Source: Acidobacteriota bacterium (GTDB lineage: Bacteria; Acidobacteriota; JAAYUB01). Taken from it: a DNA stretch of 47,803 nt. The stretch covers positions 1-47,803 of the forward strand of contig JAKQOW010000085.1 in assembly GCA_029565065.1 (NCBI GenBank). The letters run 5' to 3'. The notes beneath the pieces are model-generated. The model saw only the letters and a program-made list of their open reading frames with translations, searched no databases and was not told the DNA's origin. This document shows, piece by piece, positions 7,915 through 15,719 of this stretch (positions within the stretch are counted from its first letter, which is position 1; each line of letters begins with the position of its first letter). A program made the position numbers and the translations under genes.

Positions 7915-8616
7915 TCAGCGGGCCGCCGCCGTCTCCTCGACGATGCGGCCGTCCAGCAGGTGGATGATCCGGCCGGCGGTGCCGGCGTAGCGCGGGTCAT
8001 GGGTCACCATGCAGATGGTGGCCCCCTCGGCGTTGAGCTGCTGCAGCAGCTCCATGACCATCCCGCCGTTCTGGGAGTCGAGGTTGCCGGTGGGCTCGTC
8101 GGCGAGCAGGATGGCCGGCCGCCCGGCCAGGGCCCGGGCCACCGCCGCGCGCTGCTGCTGCCCGCCCGAGAGCTGCGAGGGATAGTGCTTCAGGCGGTGC
8201 GACAGTCCCACCCGCTCCAGCGCCTCCTGTACCCGCTCGCGGCGCTCGGGCGTTTTCAGCCCGCGGTAGGTCAAGGGCAGCTCCACGTTCTCGAAGATGG
8301 TCAGGTCGCCGATGAGGTTGAAGGCCTGGAAGATGAACCCGATCTCCCGGTTCCGGATGTCGGCCCGCTCGTTGGCGCCGAGTGAGGCGACGGGCTGGCC
8401 GCTGAGCCAGTAGCCGCCGGCGGTAGGGGCGTCCAGCAGGCCCATGATGGCCAACAGCGTCGACTTGCCGCAGCCCGACGGCCCGGCGATGGACACGTAC
8501 TCGCCCGGATGGATGTCCAGTTGGATGCCGTTCAGGGCGTGGGTTTCCACATCGTCGGTGAAGAACACCTTGGTGATGTCCTCCAGCCGGATCACGGGCG
8601 TCGCGTTCGTCTGCAT
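7915..8616 (-). CDS. ABC transporter ATP-binding protein, MacB/LolD type
   Basis: A 233-aa ATPase with every expected motif: Walker A GPSGCGKST (45-53), Q-loop FQAFNL (Gln96), signature LSGGQQ (148-153), Walker B AILLADEP with the catalytic Glu (~173), and switch His in VTHD (205). The length and the short N-terminal strand fit the lipoprotein-release/macrolide-export subfamily. It lies 45 bp after the adaptor gene and 33 bp before the permease, so the three are surely co-transcribed. It would drive the mechanotransmission-type MacB permease at the inner membrane. Confidence 0.93.
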   Translation of the reverse strand: MQTNATPVIRLEDITKVFFTDDVETHALNGIQLDIHPGEYVSIAGPSGCGKSTLLAIMGLLDAPTAGGYWLSGQPVASLGANERADIRNREIGFIFQAFNLIGDLTIFENVELPLTYRGLKTPERRERVQEALERVGLSHRLKHYPSQLSGGQQQRAAVARALAGRPAILLADEPTGNLDSQNGGMVMELLQQLNAEGATICMVTHDPRYAGTAGRIIHLLDGRIVEETAAAR

Positions 8617-8661
8617 GATGGGTACCTCCTGCGCCGGCGCGGCTGCCGGCGCCGCGCGTAT

Positions 8662-9915
8662 TTATTTCAGTTGCACCCGGTCCGCACCGGACCAGGCGGA
8701 CATGTCGGACAGGATCACCCGGTCGCCCGGGCGCAGCCCCTCCAGCACCTCGATGGTGTTCACGGAGCCGCGGCCGAACCGGACCGGCACGCGCACGGCG
8801 CCCGCGCCGTCCGGCTCCAGCCGGAACAGGCCGATGGTGCTTCCTTCCTGGACGAAGGCGGGCCGGCCCACGAACACCGCGTTATCCAGCCGGACGATTT
8901 CGATGGTGCCGTCCACGCTCAGGTCCGGCCGGGCCCCCTTGGGCAGGTCGCCGGTCAGGGCGATGTCCACGGCCACCGTGCCGCCCCGCACCGCCGGGTC
9001 GATCCGGGCGACGCGGCCGGCGATGACGCCGTGGCGCGTGTCGACGGCGGCCGCCTGGCCCAGGGTGATGTCGCGGGCCTGAGTTTCGGGAACCTTGATC
9101 TCGGCCTTGAGTCGGGCGGGATCGGCCACCCGGGCCAGGTTGGCGCCCGGCGCCACCTGCTGCCCCACCTCCACCGGCACGTCCTGGAGGACGCCGGCGA
9201 TGCCGGCGCGCACGTGGAGGGCGTCGAGCTGGCCGCGCTTGATCCGGTAGCTGGCCTGGTACTGGCCGATGCGGGCCTGCTGCGTCTCGATCTGGGCGCG
9301 CATGGCGTCGGCGTTCATGGCCAGCCGCTGCTGCTCCAGGTCGTGCCGGGTGGTCAGCTCCTCGGCCCGCACCCGGGACAGCTTGAGCTGCAGGTCGGAG
9401 ATGAGCCCCTCCCGCGCCAGCTCCTGGTTCACGTCGGCCTGGAGGCGGGCCTGGCTGTAGTCGGCCTGGACCGAGGCCGCCGCGGCCCGCTGGTTCAGGA
9501 GCTGGCTCTGGAGCTGGACCCGCAGGTTGGCCAGCTCCGCTTCGGCGGCGCGCAGCTGCATCTCGGCCTCCACGGCGGTCTGCTCCAGCTCGGCGTTGCT
9601 CAGCTCCAGCAGGACGGTGTCGGCGGCCACCGTCGTGCCCGGCCGCACCAGGATCCGGTCCACGCGGCCGGCGGTTACCGCGGGGATCCAGACGATCTCC
9701 TCGGGCACGAGGGTGCCCACGCCGCGGACCTGCCGGAGCATGGGGCCCTGCTGCACCGTGTCCACCCAGACGGTGGCGCGGTCCACGGCCGGGGCCGCTT
9801 TGCGCAGGCGCGACAGGCCGAAGCTCACGGCGGCCAGAACGAGCGCCGCCCCCGCAAGGTACAGCCCCCAGCGGAGCCAGCGGCGGGATGTTCGGTTGGG
9901 GCGTTGGATGTCCAT
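8662..9915 (-). CDS. Periplasmic adaptor (membrane fusion) protein, MacA/HlyD type
   Basis: A 417-aa adaptor. An N-terminal anchor helix (RWGLYLAGAALVLAAVSFGL, residues ~14-33) is followed by a first barrel-sandwich half. Next comes a long coiled-coil hairpin rich in Gln/Ala/Leu (~100-200), then the second lipoyl half (LDALHVRAGIAGVL) and beta-barrel domains. I use the ATG at 9915 rather than an upstream ATG at 10047. A GGAGG site stands just before 9915, and the sigma-54 promoter at 9941-9955 lies within the longer frame. It is first in an adaptor-ATPase-permease operon and would link the inner-membrane pump to an outer-membrane channel not found here. Confidence 0.9.
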   Translation of the reverse strand: MDIQRPNRTSRRWLRWGLYLAGAALVLAAVSFGLSRLRKAAPAVDRATVWVDTVQQGPMLRQVRGVGTLVPEEIVWIPAVTAGRVDRILVRPGTTVAADTVLLELSNAELEQTAVEAEMQLRAAEAELANLRVQLQSQLLNQRAAAASVQADYSQARLQADVNQELAREGLISDLQLKLSRVRAEELTTRHDLEQQRLAMNADAMRAQIETQQARIGQYQASYRIKRGQLDALHVRAGIAGVLQDVPVEVGQQVAPGANLARVADPARLKAEIKVPETQARDITLGQAAAVDTRHGVIAGRVARIDPAVRGGTVAVDIALTGDLPKGARPDLSVDGTIEIVRLDNAVFVGRPAFVQEGSTIGLFRLEPDGAGAVRVPVRFGRGSVNTIEVLEGLRPGDRVILSDMSAWSGADRVQLK

Positions 9916-9940
9916 GGTGTTTCCTCCGCCACCCTCTTTC

Positions 9941-9955
9941 GCAAGCCGCGTGCCA
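9941..9955 (-). promoter_or_regulatory. Sigma-54 (-24/-12) promoter of the efflux operon
   Basis: On the minus strand, TGGCAC (9950-9955), a 5-base spacer and TTGC (9941-9944) match the sigma-54 consensus TGGCAC-N5-TTGC exactly. Transcription would start near 9930, just before the GGAGG site of the adaptor gene. A sigma-54 activator of the NtrC class is encoded immediately upstream (11510-12871), which makes the match functionally sensible. Confidence 0.8.
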
Positions 9956-9999
9956 GACGGGTCACCCGAGATCCGCCACCGGTGTTCGCCGGAAACCGA

Positions 10000-10017
10000 T
10001 CGGATGAATTCATCTGA
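10000..10017. promoter_or_regulatory. Candidate upstream activator site (palindrome) for the NtrC-type regulator
   Basis: TCGGATGAATTCATCTGA is an 18-bp palindrome with one mismatched pair. Its centre lies about 65 bp upstream of the -12 element of the sigma-54 promoter. That distance is normal for binding sites of sigma-54 activators, which contact the promoter by looping. Assignment to the adjacent regulator is inference. Confidence 0.5.
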
Positions 10018-10101
10018 AAGTCCGGCCCGATGACGGTTTCCAGCCAACGCGGGATCGGAGGTGTCGCAGCGGGGACCGGGCGCGTGTCGTCCCGATTGTG
10101 G

Positions 10102-10137
10102 GATCGGCCGGTCTCAAAAGCGGGACGCCGGCCGATC
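10102..10137. terminator. Inverted repeat at the end of the histidine kinase gene, possible terminator
   Basis: GATCGGCCGG (10102-10111) and CCGGCCGATC (10128-10137) form a perfect 10-bp inverted repeat with a 16-base loop. It overlaps the stop codon of the kinase gene and lies before the sigma-54 promoter region. There is no T-run, so it may be a factor-dependent terminator, a transcript-end stabiliser, or a second operator. Confidence 0.4.
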
Positions 10138-11476
10138 AGAGGGGCAGGCGCAGCACGGCCACGCAGCCGGGGCCGTCGGCGCGGTTGGCCAGGTCCAGCG
10201 TGCCGCCGTGGGCTTCGGCGATCTGCCGCGAGAGCACGAGGCCGATCCCCGAGCCGTCCGGCTTGGTGGTGAAGAAGGGGACGAACAGGTTGGCGTCGCT
10301 GGCCAGCCCCGGCCCGTTGTCGGCCACGCGGATCTCGACGAAGCCGCCGGCGGTGCGCCAGCCGACCGCGACGCGGCCCCCGGCGGGCCGCACGGCCTCC
10401 ACGGCGTTGCGGAGCAGGTTGATGAGCACCTGCTCCAACTGGTCGCCGTCGGCCGCGACGGTGAGGTCCGGCCCCGGTTCGATCTCGACGGGGTGGAGCG
10501 TCTCCAGCGCCGCCGCCCGCCGGACGGCGGCGCCCAGGTCCAGCGGCGCCGGCCGGGGCTGGGGGAGGCGGGCCAGCTTCGCGTAGCCGTCGAGAAAGCG
10601 CCGCAGGCTCTCGGTGCGGGCGGCGATGATGCCGAGGCCGTCGTCCACATCCTGCCGCCAGTCGTCGGGAAGCGGCTCGCGCCCGATGATCCGCCGTAGG
10701 CTCGCGGCCAGCGATCCCACGGGCGCCAGCGTGTTGTTCAGCTCGTGGCCCAGCACGCGGACCAGCCGCTGCCACGCCGCCCGCTCCTCCTCGCGGAGGG
10801 CGCGGTTCAGATCGGCCAGCACCAAGAGATGGTACGGCCGGCCATCCTCGCGGAAGGTGGTGCGGCGCAGCGCCCAGCGGCCGGCGCCGCCGGGCAGCCG
10901 CAACTCCACCAGCCGCTGCCTGGCGCCGGCGAGGAGGTCGCCCAGCGCCAGTTCGGCGGCGCTCCGGCCCACGAGCTCCGTCTGCGGCCGGTCCAGCAGC
11001 CGCTCGCCGGCCCGGTTGGTCAGGCGCAGGCGCCCCGCATCGTCGAAGGCGAAGAGGGCCAGGTCCACCTCGGCCAGCACCACGCGGAGCAGGGCGTGGG
11101 CTTCGACGGCGCTCCCGCGCTGGCGCCGCAGCATCTCCCCGAGCGCATTCACCTCGCGGACCAGCTCGCCCAACGCGTCGCGGCGCCCCTGCTCGCGGAC
11201 GCGGATGGAATAGTCCCCTTCCCGGAGCGCCCCCAACGCATTGGCCAGCGTCCCCAGGCGGCGGACCAGCCGGCCCCGCAACCGCCAGGCGGCGCCCAGC
11301 CACAGCGCCAGCACGAGCGCCGCTGCGCCCCAGCGGAGCGGCGGCGCCCAGTTCACGAAGCCCAGCAGCGCCCATGCGGCCGCCGCCCCCGGCAGGCCCG
11401 CGAGCAGGATGCCGGCCAGCAGGCGGCGCTCGAAAGCGGCGCGCGCGACAGGTTGCGATTCGGCTGGATCGTTCAT
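10136..11476 (-). CDS. Sensor histidine kinase, NtrY-like, partner of the sigma-54 regulator
   Basis: A 446-aa membrane kinase. Two transmembrane helices (~18-40 and ~48-65) have almost no periplasmic loop, so the signal is probably sensed in the membrane or cytoplasm. A HAMP-like linker (~66-120) and a PAS domain (~125-215) follow. The H-box is GHELNNTLAPV with phospho-acceptor His244. The ATPase domain shows N-box LINLLRNAVEAV, G1 DNGPG (~387-391), F-box PFFTTK and G2 GSGIGL (~408-413). It lies 33 bp after the regulator gene. With an efflux operon next door, a role in sensing envelope stress or the exported compound is plausible. Confidence 0.92.
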   Translation of the reverse strand: MNDPAESQPVARAAFERRLLAGILLAGLPGAAAAWALLGFVNWAPPLRWGAAALVLALWLGAAWRLRGRLVRRLGTLANALGALREGDYSIRVREQGRRDALGELVREVNALGEMLRRQRGSAVEAHALLRVVLAEVDLALFAFDDAGRLRLTNRAGERLLDRPQTELVGRSAAELALGDLLAGARQRLVELRLPGGAGRWALRRTTFREDGRPYHLLVLADLNRALREEERAAWQRLVRVLGHELNNTLAPVGSLAASLRRIIGREPLPDDWRQDVDDGLGIIAARTESLRRFLDGYAKLARLPQPRPAPLDLGAAVRRAAALETLHPVEIEPGPDLTVAADGDQLEQVLINLLRNAVEAVRPAGGRVAVGWRTAGGFVEIRVADNGPGLASDANLFVPFFTTKPDGSGIGLVLSRQIAEAHGGTLDLANRADGPGCVAVLRLPL

Positions 11477-11509
11477 GCTGCGCTTCCCCGGTGAATGGCC
11501 GGACCCGGC

Positions 11510-12871
11510 TCAGGTGAGCCGGTGCTTCTGCAGGCGGCGGTACATGGCGCTCCGGCTCAGGCCGAGCGCCGCGGCCGCCGCCTCCGCATTGCCGCCGCAC
11601 CGTTCCAGCGCCTTCTGGATCAGCAGGCGCTCCATGGTCTCGAGGCTCAGCTCGTCGGGCGCCGGTCCGGCGGGCGCGGGGCGGCAGGCGAGGTCGGCGG
11701 CGGCGATCCGGCGCCCCCCGCCGAGCAGGACGGCCCGCTCCACGACGTGGTCCAGCTCGCGCACGTTCCCCGGCCAGGGGTACTGGAGCAGCGTCTGGAG
11801 CGCGTCGTCGGTGAAGCCGTCGAATTCCTTGCGGTACCGCCGCCCGTGCCGTCCGAGAAAATGCGCCGCCAGCACGGGGATGTCCTCGCGGCGCTCGCGC
11901 AGAGGCGGCAGGCGGATCTCCACGGTGTTGAGGCGGAAGAACAGGTCCTGGCGGAACCGGCCGGCGGCCACCTCGGCGGGCAGGTCGGCGTTGGTGGCCG
12001 ACAGCACGCGCACGTCGGCCACCTGGGTGCGCGACGAACCGACGCGTTCGAACTCGCCGCTTTCCAGCACGCGCAGCAGTTTGGCCTGGAGCGCCGGCGG
12101 AATGTTGGCGATCTCGTCGAGAAAGAGGGTGCCGCCGTGGGCCAGCTCGAAGCGCCCCACCCGGTCGGTGCGGGCGTCGGTGAACGCGCCGCGGACGTGG
12201 CCGAAGAGCTCCGCCTCGAACACGCCCTCGGCCAGCCCGCCGATGTTCACGGTGACCAGGGGCCGGGCGGCGCGCGGCGACAGCTCGTGCAGCAGCCGGG
12301 CCACCAACCCCTTGCCGGTGCCGTTCTCGCCGGTGATGAGCACGTGGGCGTCGGCCGGCCCCACGCGCCGCGCGAGCTCCAGCGCCGCCCGCATGGGGGG
12401 CGAGTCGCCGATGATGAGCGTCGGCGTCGCGCCGCGCAGGAGCCGGTTCTCCGCCTCCAGCCGCGCCCCGTGGCGCAGCGCCCGCCGCAGCGCCACCTGG
12501 TTGCGCAGGATGGCGAGCAGCCGCTCGTTGTCCCACGGCTTGGTGACGAAGTCGCGGGCGCCCCGCTGCATGGCCGCCACCGCCAGGTCGACGCTGGCCC
12601 AGGCGGTCATGACCACCACCGGCAGGGCGGCGTCGGCCGCCTGGAGGCGGGCCAGCAGGTCCAGGCCCTCCTGCCCCGAGGTGGTGTCGCGGGTGTAGTT
12701 CAGGTCCATGAGCACGGTGTCGAACTCGCGCTCCGCCACTGCCTGCACCACGGCCGCAGGCGAGGCGGCGGCCTCCGACCGGAGCCCCTCGCTCTTGAGG
12801 AGCAGCCGGAGCGCCTCGCGCACGTCGGCCTGGTCATCGGCGATCAGAATGAGTGGGGTGGTGTCCGCCAT
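11510..12871 (-). CDS. Sigma-54-dependent response regulator, NtrC family
   Basis: A 453-aa activator. The receiver domain (1-120) has acidic pocket ADD at 11-13, phospho-acceptor Asp56 (VLMDLN) and Lys111. The AAA+ domain has Walker A GENGTGKG (181-188) and Walker B LFLDEI (~249-254). The sigma-54 contact loop reads GAFTDA (228-233) instead of GAFTGA. A Fis-type helix-turn-helix ends the protein (NAEAAAAALGLSRSAMYRRL). An in-frame ATG at 12886 exists, but MADTTPLILIADD is the natural domain start. It is likely phosphorylated by the kinase encoded next and activates the sigma-54 promoter at 9941-9955. Confidence 0.92.
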   Translation of the reverse strand: MADTTPLILIADDQADVREALRLLLKSEGLRSEAAASPAAVVQAVAEREFDTVLMDLNYTRDTTSGQEGLDLLARLQAADAALPVVVMTAWASVDLAVAAMQRGARDFVTKPWDNERLLAILRNQVALRRALRHGARLEAENRLLRGATPTLIIGDSPPMRAALELARRVGPADAHVLITGENGTGKGLVARLLHELSPRAARPLVTVNIGGLAEGVFEAELFGHVRGAFTDARTDRVGRFELAHGGTLFLDEIANIPPALQAKLLRVLESGEFERVGSSRTQVADVRVLSATNADLPAEVAAGRFRQDLFFRLNTVEIRLPPLRERREDIPVLAAHFLGRHGRRYRKEFDGFTDDALQTLLQYPWPGNVRELDHVVERAVLLGGGRRIAAADLACRPAPAGPAPDELSLETMERLLIQKALERCGGNAEAAAAALGLSRSAMYRRLQKHRLT

Positions 12872-12926
12872 GGTGTCTCGCCTCACGGCCCGTCCGGTTG
12901 GTCAGAGTTCATTTGACTGTAACCTG

Positions 12927-12935
12927 ATTGTAGCA
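12927..12935 (-). promoter_or_regulatory. Possible extended -10 promoter of the regulator/kinase operon
   Basis: The minus strand reads TGCTACAAT, an extended -10 element, about 55 bp before the regulator start. No good -35 is visible: the expected position is inside an AGGAGTG 7-mer array. Only suggestive. Confidence 0.3.
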
Positions 12936-12943
12936 TGAGGAAG

Positions 12944-13204
12944 TTAGGAGTGAGGAGTGAGGAGGCGTGCTCGTAATTCGTAATCGTAATCGTGGTCGTG
13001 ATCGTGATCGTAATCGAGACTCGAGGCTCGAGGCTCGAGACTCGTTTCTGATCATCGGACATCGGACTTCGGACTTCGGGCAGCCTGGATTCACCGCCGA
13101 GGCGCAGAGGACGCAGAGTCTCTTTGTGTTCTGATCCCTGATCGTCAGCCGTCTCCCGTCTCTCCTCTCCCGTCTCCCGATTCACCCATTCACCGATTCA
13201 CCGT
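12944..13204 (+). repeat. Composite short-tandem-repeat patch R3
   Basis: From left to right: AGGAGTG 7-mers (12944-12963), TCGTNN 6-mers (12966-13015), CTCGAGR 7-mers (13016-13044), the linker, ATCGGAC-type units (13053-13080), and a non-tandem stretch. That stretch includes a CTCTGCGTCCTCTGCG-like segment, the complement of a kind of sequence I recall from unrelated genomes. GTCTCCC 7-mers and ATTCACCG 8-mers follow. Bases 13069-13204 are the left arm of the perfect inverted repeat described separately. Confidence 0.85.
13069..13204 (+). repeat. Left arm of a perfect 136-bp inverted repeat flanking the restriction island
   Basis: By direct comparison, 13069-13204 is the exact reverse complement of 21858-21993, with no mismatch in 136 bp. 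Beyond the inner edge (13205 and 21857) similarity stops. Beyond the outer edge (below 13069 and above 21993) the two continue with the same kinds of modules but different copy numbers. Confidence 0.9.
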
Positions 13205-13354
13205 TCCCTCAAATCCGTATCACTCAGACCGGATGCCGCCGGCGTCCCAAGCCGCGGGCTTGCGTCCCGTGCTGTTTCCCCTTACAATCCGCGGACAGAA
13301 ACTACGTGTACAGACATGCGCGATCCATGTGAACCGCTCTCCCCGGAGGTCCCC

Positions 13355-13837
13355 ATGTGCCGAACCGACGTCATTGTCATAACCATCCTGCTTATGTTCG
13401 TGCCCCTGGCCGTCACCGCGTGCCGGAGCGGCGGGGAGGGCTTTCGCGGAACATGGAAACTGAATCCGGCCCTCTCCCGGCTCAACGTGCCGGCGCCGCA
13501 GAGCCAGGTGGTCCGGATCATCGTCCGGGGCCAGAATGTCAGGATGGAACAGGAGATCGTCAACGACCGGGGTGAGCGGCTCTTCATCACCGTCGCCGCC
13601 CGGTTCGACGGCAAAGACTACCCGGTGACAGGCACCCCCTTTGCCGACACGGTGGCGTACCGGCTCACCGGCACGGGCGCCATCGAGGGCGTGGCGAAGA
13701 AGGCGGGCCGGGTGGTGGTCAACGAGACGGCGGTGCTCGCCCCGGACGGCCGCTCCCTCACCGTCACCTACCTCAGCCATCTCCCCGATGGCCGGACGGT
13801 GACCAGCACGGCGGTGTTCGAACGGATCGAAGACTGA
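13355..13837 (+). CDS. Putative exported WKLN-domain protein (acidobacterial type)
   Basis: A 160-aa protein starting at ATG 13355 behind a GGAGG site (13345-13349); an in-frame ATG at 13316 has none. A signal segment (VIVITILLMFVPLAVTAC) ends in Cys, so it may be a lipoprotein, although the lipobox is imperfect (Thr at -2). The mature part begins GTWKLNPALSRLN, the signature of small secreted proteins abundant in Acidobacteria. Alternating beta-strands follow, with DGRSLTVTYLSHLPDGRTVT near the end. Function unknown. It lies just inside the left arm of the inverted repeat and is oriented opposite to the restriction genes. Confidence 0.75.
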   Translation: MCRTDVIVITILLMFVPLAVTACRSGGEGFRGTWKLNPALSRLNVPAPQSQVVRIIVRGQNVRMEQEIVNDRGERLFITVAARFDGKDYPVTGTPFADTVAYRLTGTGAIEGVAKKAGRVVVNETAVLAPDGRSLTVTYLSHLPDGRTVTSTAVFERIED

Positions 13838-13887
13838 CGGCAAGTACCGGGGGCTTGCTGAGGGATCTTGACCACCCGTTCGACTCG

Positions 13888-13987
13888 ATAAACACAACGA
13901 GGGCGAGCACGATCTCACAGGACGGGAACGAGCCTCGAGTATCGAGCCTCTATTGCAATTTCTCCATGCTCCTATCTCCTATCTTTC
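13888..13987 (+). repeat. Degenerate composite repeat patch R4
   Basis: A decayed copy of the family: GAGCACGA, then GACGGGAACGAG, CCTCGAGTATCGAGCCTCTA, and a TCCTATC array (about 13970-13985). The order matches R2. No gene is seen between 13838 and 14190; the rest of the gap holds the GGAGGTACCGCG elements. Confidence 0.7.
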
Positions 13988-14015
13988 CTGGCACGATCAC
14001 CCGGATCGGCAAGTC

Positions 14016-14177
14016 GGAGGTACCGCGACCGGGAGGGAGCGGCGCGAAAGCCCTCCCCGCAAAATCCGAGGGACCCGCGACACCATTCCATCGCACGTCG
14101 CAGATGATCCCGTTGAACTGCAATCTCGTTCGTGGTCCGCGGCCGCCGGCAGGCTCATTGGAGGTACCGCGACCGGG
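14016..14177 (+). repeat. Two direct copies of a GGAGGTACCGCGACCGGG element
   Basis: An identical 18-base sequence occurs at 14016-14033 and 14160-14177. The first continues as GAGGGAGCGGCGCGAAAGCC. A diverged copy of this longer form lies at 21793-21820 on the opposite strand (GGAGGTGCCGCGTGCGGGAG...), at the other border of the restriction island. This looks like a dispersed, possibly REP-like, intergenic element. Confidence 0.65.
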
Positions 14178-14190
14178 GGAGATCTCCTCA

Positions 14191-14895
14191 TTAAGAGAGA
14201 GAGCCATTCTGCCACGCGTCTTCATATAGGGCAGCCATGTCCTGAACGGATACTACTGGTAATAAATAAGTAGGTTTATTCATTCCAGCATCCTTGATAG
14301 ATTGCCCTATTACCCAACAATCATGAGTATCAATAAATATCACTCTGTCATGGATCCGATCTGATGACCGAACTTCGAATTGAACTCCAGGTTTAGCTCT
14401 GATTTTCTCTGATAAAGAACGGAGATTTTCAGATAGCTTTCTCAATAAAAGACGAATCCGCACTCCTTCTCCTATCTTCTGAAAGTACAAATCGAAGACC
14501 TCATGATCTGCGTAAGGGTCTACTATGAAGATGTCTGTTTTCGCTTCAGCCAGTATTTGAGACAGATCGCGGTAGATGTCATAGGCATCTCCCGGACCAT
14601 AGATTTTTTCACCCTGAGCAGGATTCTCTTGTTCTAATTTCACTATCGCCGTTCTTATAACACCTTGCGTGTTGACCCATATTGGTCCCAGGCTATTCGC
14701 AGATAATGGTAGGCAAATAAGCATCGTATAGTGTGACAATTCATCACCCAGCTGTTGGTCTACCAAGGTTGTGTAAGCACGAGCTTCTTCAAGCCAGCTA
14801 ATTCCCTGTTCAGATTTCGGTCCAAGTTTTTCGATGATCGATTTGTTTTTTATAAGTTCCTTCAGTTTTTCTAGTACTAAAAGGCGGTTCATCAC
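14191..14895 (-). CDS. Phospholipase D-like protein, last gene of the restriction island
   Basis: A 234-aa protein. Residues ~105-215 form a single phospholipase D-type half-domain: IYRDLSQIL, DIFIVDPYADHEVFDLY, VRIRLLLRKL and IHDRVIFID, then VIGQSIKDAG. The catalytic HxKx4D motif appears as HxRx4D (His-Asp-Arg...Asp), so activity is uncertain. Related one-motif proteins act as dimeric nucleases or effectors in defence loci. The N-terminal ~100 residues are helical and unassigned. Base composition is much more AT-rich than the housekeeping genes. It lies 43 bp after the HNH gene, so co-transcription with the restriction operon is likely. Confidence 0.7.
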   Translation of the reverse strand: MMNRLLVLEKLKELIKNKSIIEKLGPKSEQGISWLEEARAYTTLVDQQLGDELSHYTMLICLPLSANSLGPIWVNTQGVIRTAIVKLEQENPAQGEKIYGPGDAYDIYRDLSQILAEAKTDIFIVDPYADHEVFDLYFQKIGEGVRIRLLLRKLSENLRSLSEKIRAKPGVQFEVRSSDRIHDRVIFIDTHDCWVIGQSIKDAGMNKPTYLLPVVSVQDMAALYEDAWQNGSLS

Positions 14896-14938
14896 TCAAC
14901 TCACCTCGTTTTTGTGGATTTCAGACGAATTTACATTT

Positions 14939-15688
14939 TTATAAATTGGAGGTGTGAATGATCGCCTCATTGTCTTTTCGTAGAACCTGCACGATTGCGA
15001 TTGGCCAATCTGATGGTTCAGGGGGCGTGCCGCCCTCAAGTATTTGAACCTCGCGCACGCCGAAGACGAAGAAGCCGTTCCCCTCAAGTTCATGAATGAA
15101 TTCCGTGAGATGATAGGCGGTTTGGACGCGAGCACCAGCTTCCATCTCAGTGCTGCATTCGCCACAATCTTGCACTTCTTGTAGAAAGCTACTGACGAGA
15201 TCGACCTCATTTTGAGAGCTTAAGGGATCATGATCGAACGAATAACCCATGGCATTTGTAACCAGGTCCAACAACTCCTTGCCGGTCGTTAGTCTCGTCA
15301 AATATCGCGGAATGTTCTCAGTGCACCGACGAATTCGGACGGGTTTCGGTGAACCTTGTTCCGATAACTTTTCAGAGACCCTCTGTTCGTGTTGTGCTTT
15401 TATCTGACGCAATTTCTCTGGTGTGTAGCGGGTGGTCTGGTCGTCGATCATCTTGTGGTGGGTCCGGCACAGCAAAATCAAATTATCGTAAGAATCAAAT
15501 CCTTCAGCGGGAAATTGAAGATCGTAACGAGGGCCGTTTGGCTGTGGAGAGATGATATGGCACTCGTCGGCAACCACAGATTCATCATCGGATTTATTAG
15601 CATCGACAATTAGTTGGTTATGGCAAATAGCACACCGGTTCCCCGATCTGCCCCAAAGCAACTTTCTTGTTCTATCTGAGATGGTCAT
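14939..15688 (-). CDS. HNH endonuclease (second HNH of the island)
   Basis: A 249-aa protein beginning MTISDRTRKLLWGRSGNRC, which is where this HNH family normally starts. A GTG at 15742, overlapping hsdMS by 23 bases, is the alternative start. Zinc/HNH residues are visible: CAICHNQL, then DECHIISPQPNGPRY, then YDNLILLCRTHHKMIDD, giving Cys pairs, the catalytic His and the final HH. The C-terminal half (~115-249) is helical and charged, of unknown role. HNH proteins of this type often sit in defence loci as DNA nucleases. It is AT-rich and co-oriented between hsdMS and the PLD-like gene. Confidence 0.82.
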   Translation of the reverse strand: MTISDRTRKLLWGRSGNRCAICHNQLIVDANKSDDESVVADECHIISPQPNGPRYDLQFPAEGFDSYDNLILLCRTHHKMIDDQTTRYTPEKLRQIKAQHEQRVSEKLSEQGSPKPVRIRRCTENIPRYLTRLTTGKELLDLVTNAMGYSFDHDPLSSQNEVDLVSSFLQEVQDCGECSTEMEAGARVQTAYHLTEFIHELEGNGFFVFGVREVQILEGGTPPEPSDWPIAIVQVLRKDNEAIIHTSNL

Positions 15689-15719
15689 GTTGAGCTCGTG
15701 GCGTAGAGTGAATTCAGGC

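Noticed and set aside
10136..12536. Very long Arg/Ala-rich open frames covering the kinase and regulator genes
   Set aside because: High-GC shadow frames: they have no domains, and the alternative frames contain complete kinase and NtrC motifs.
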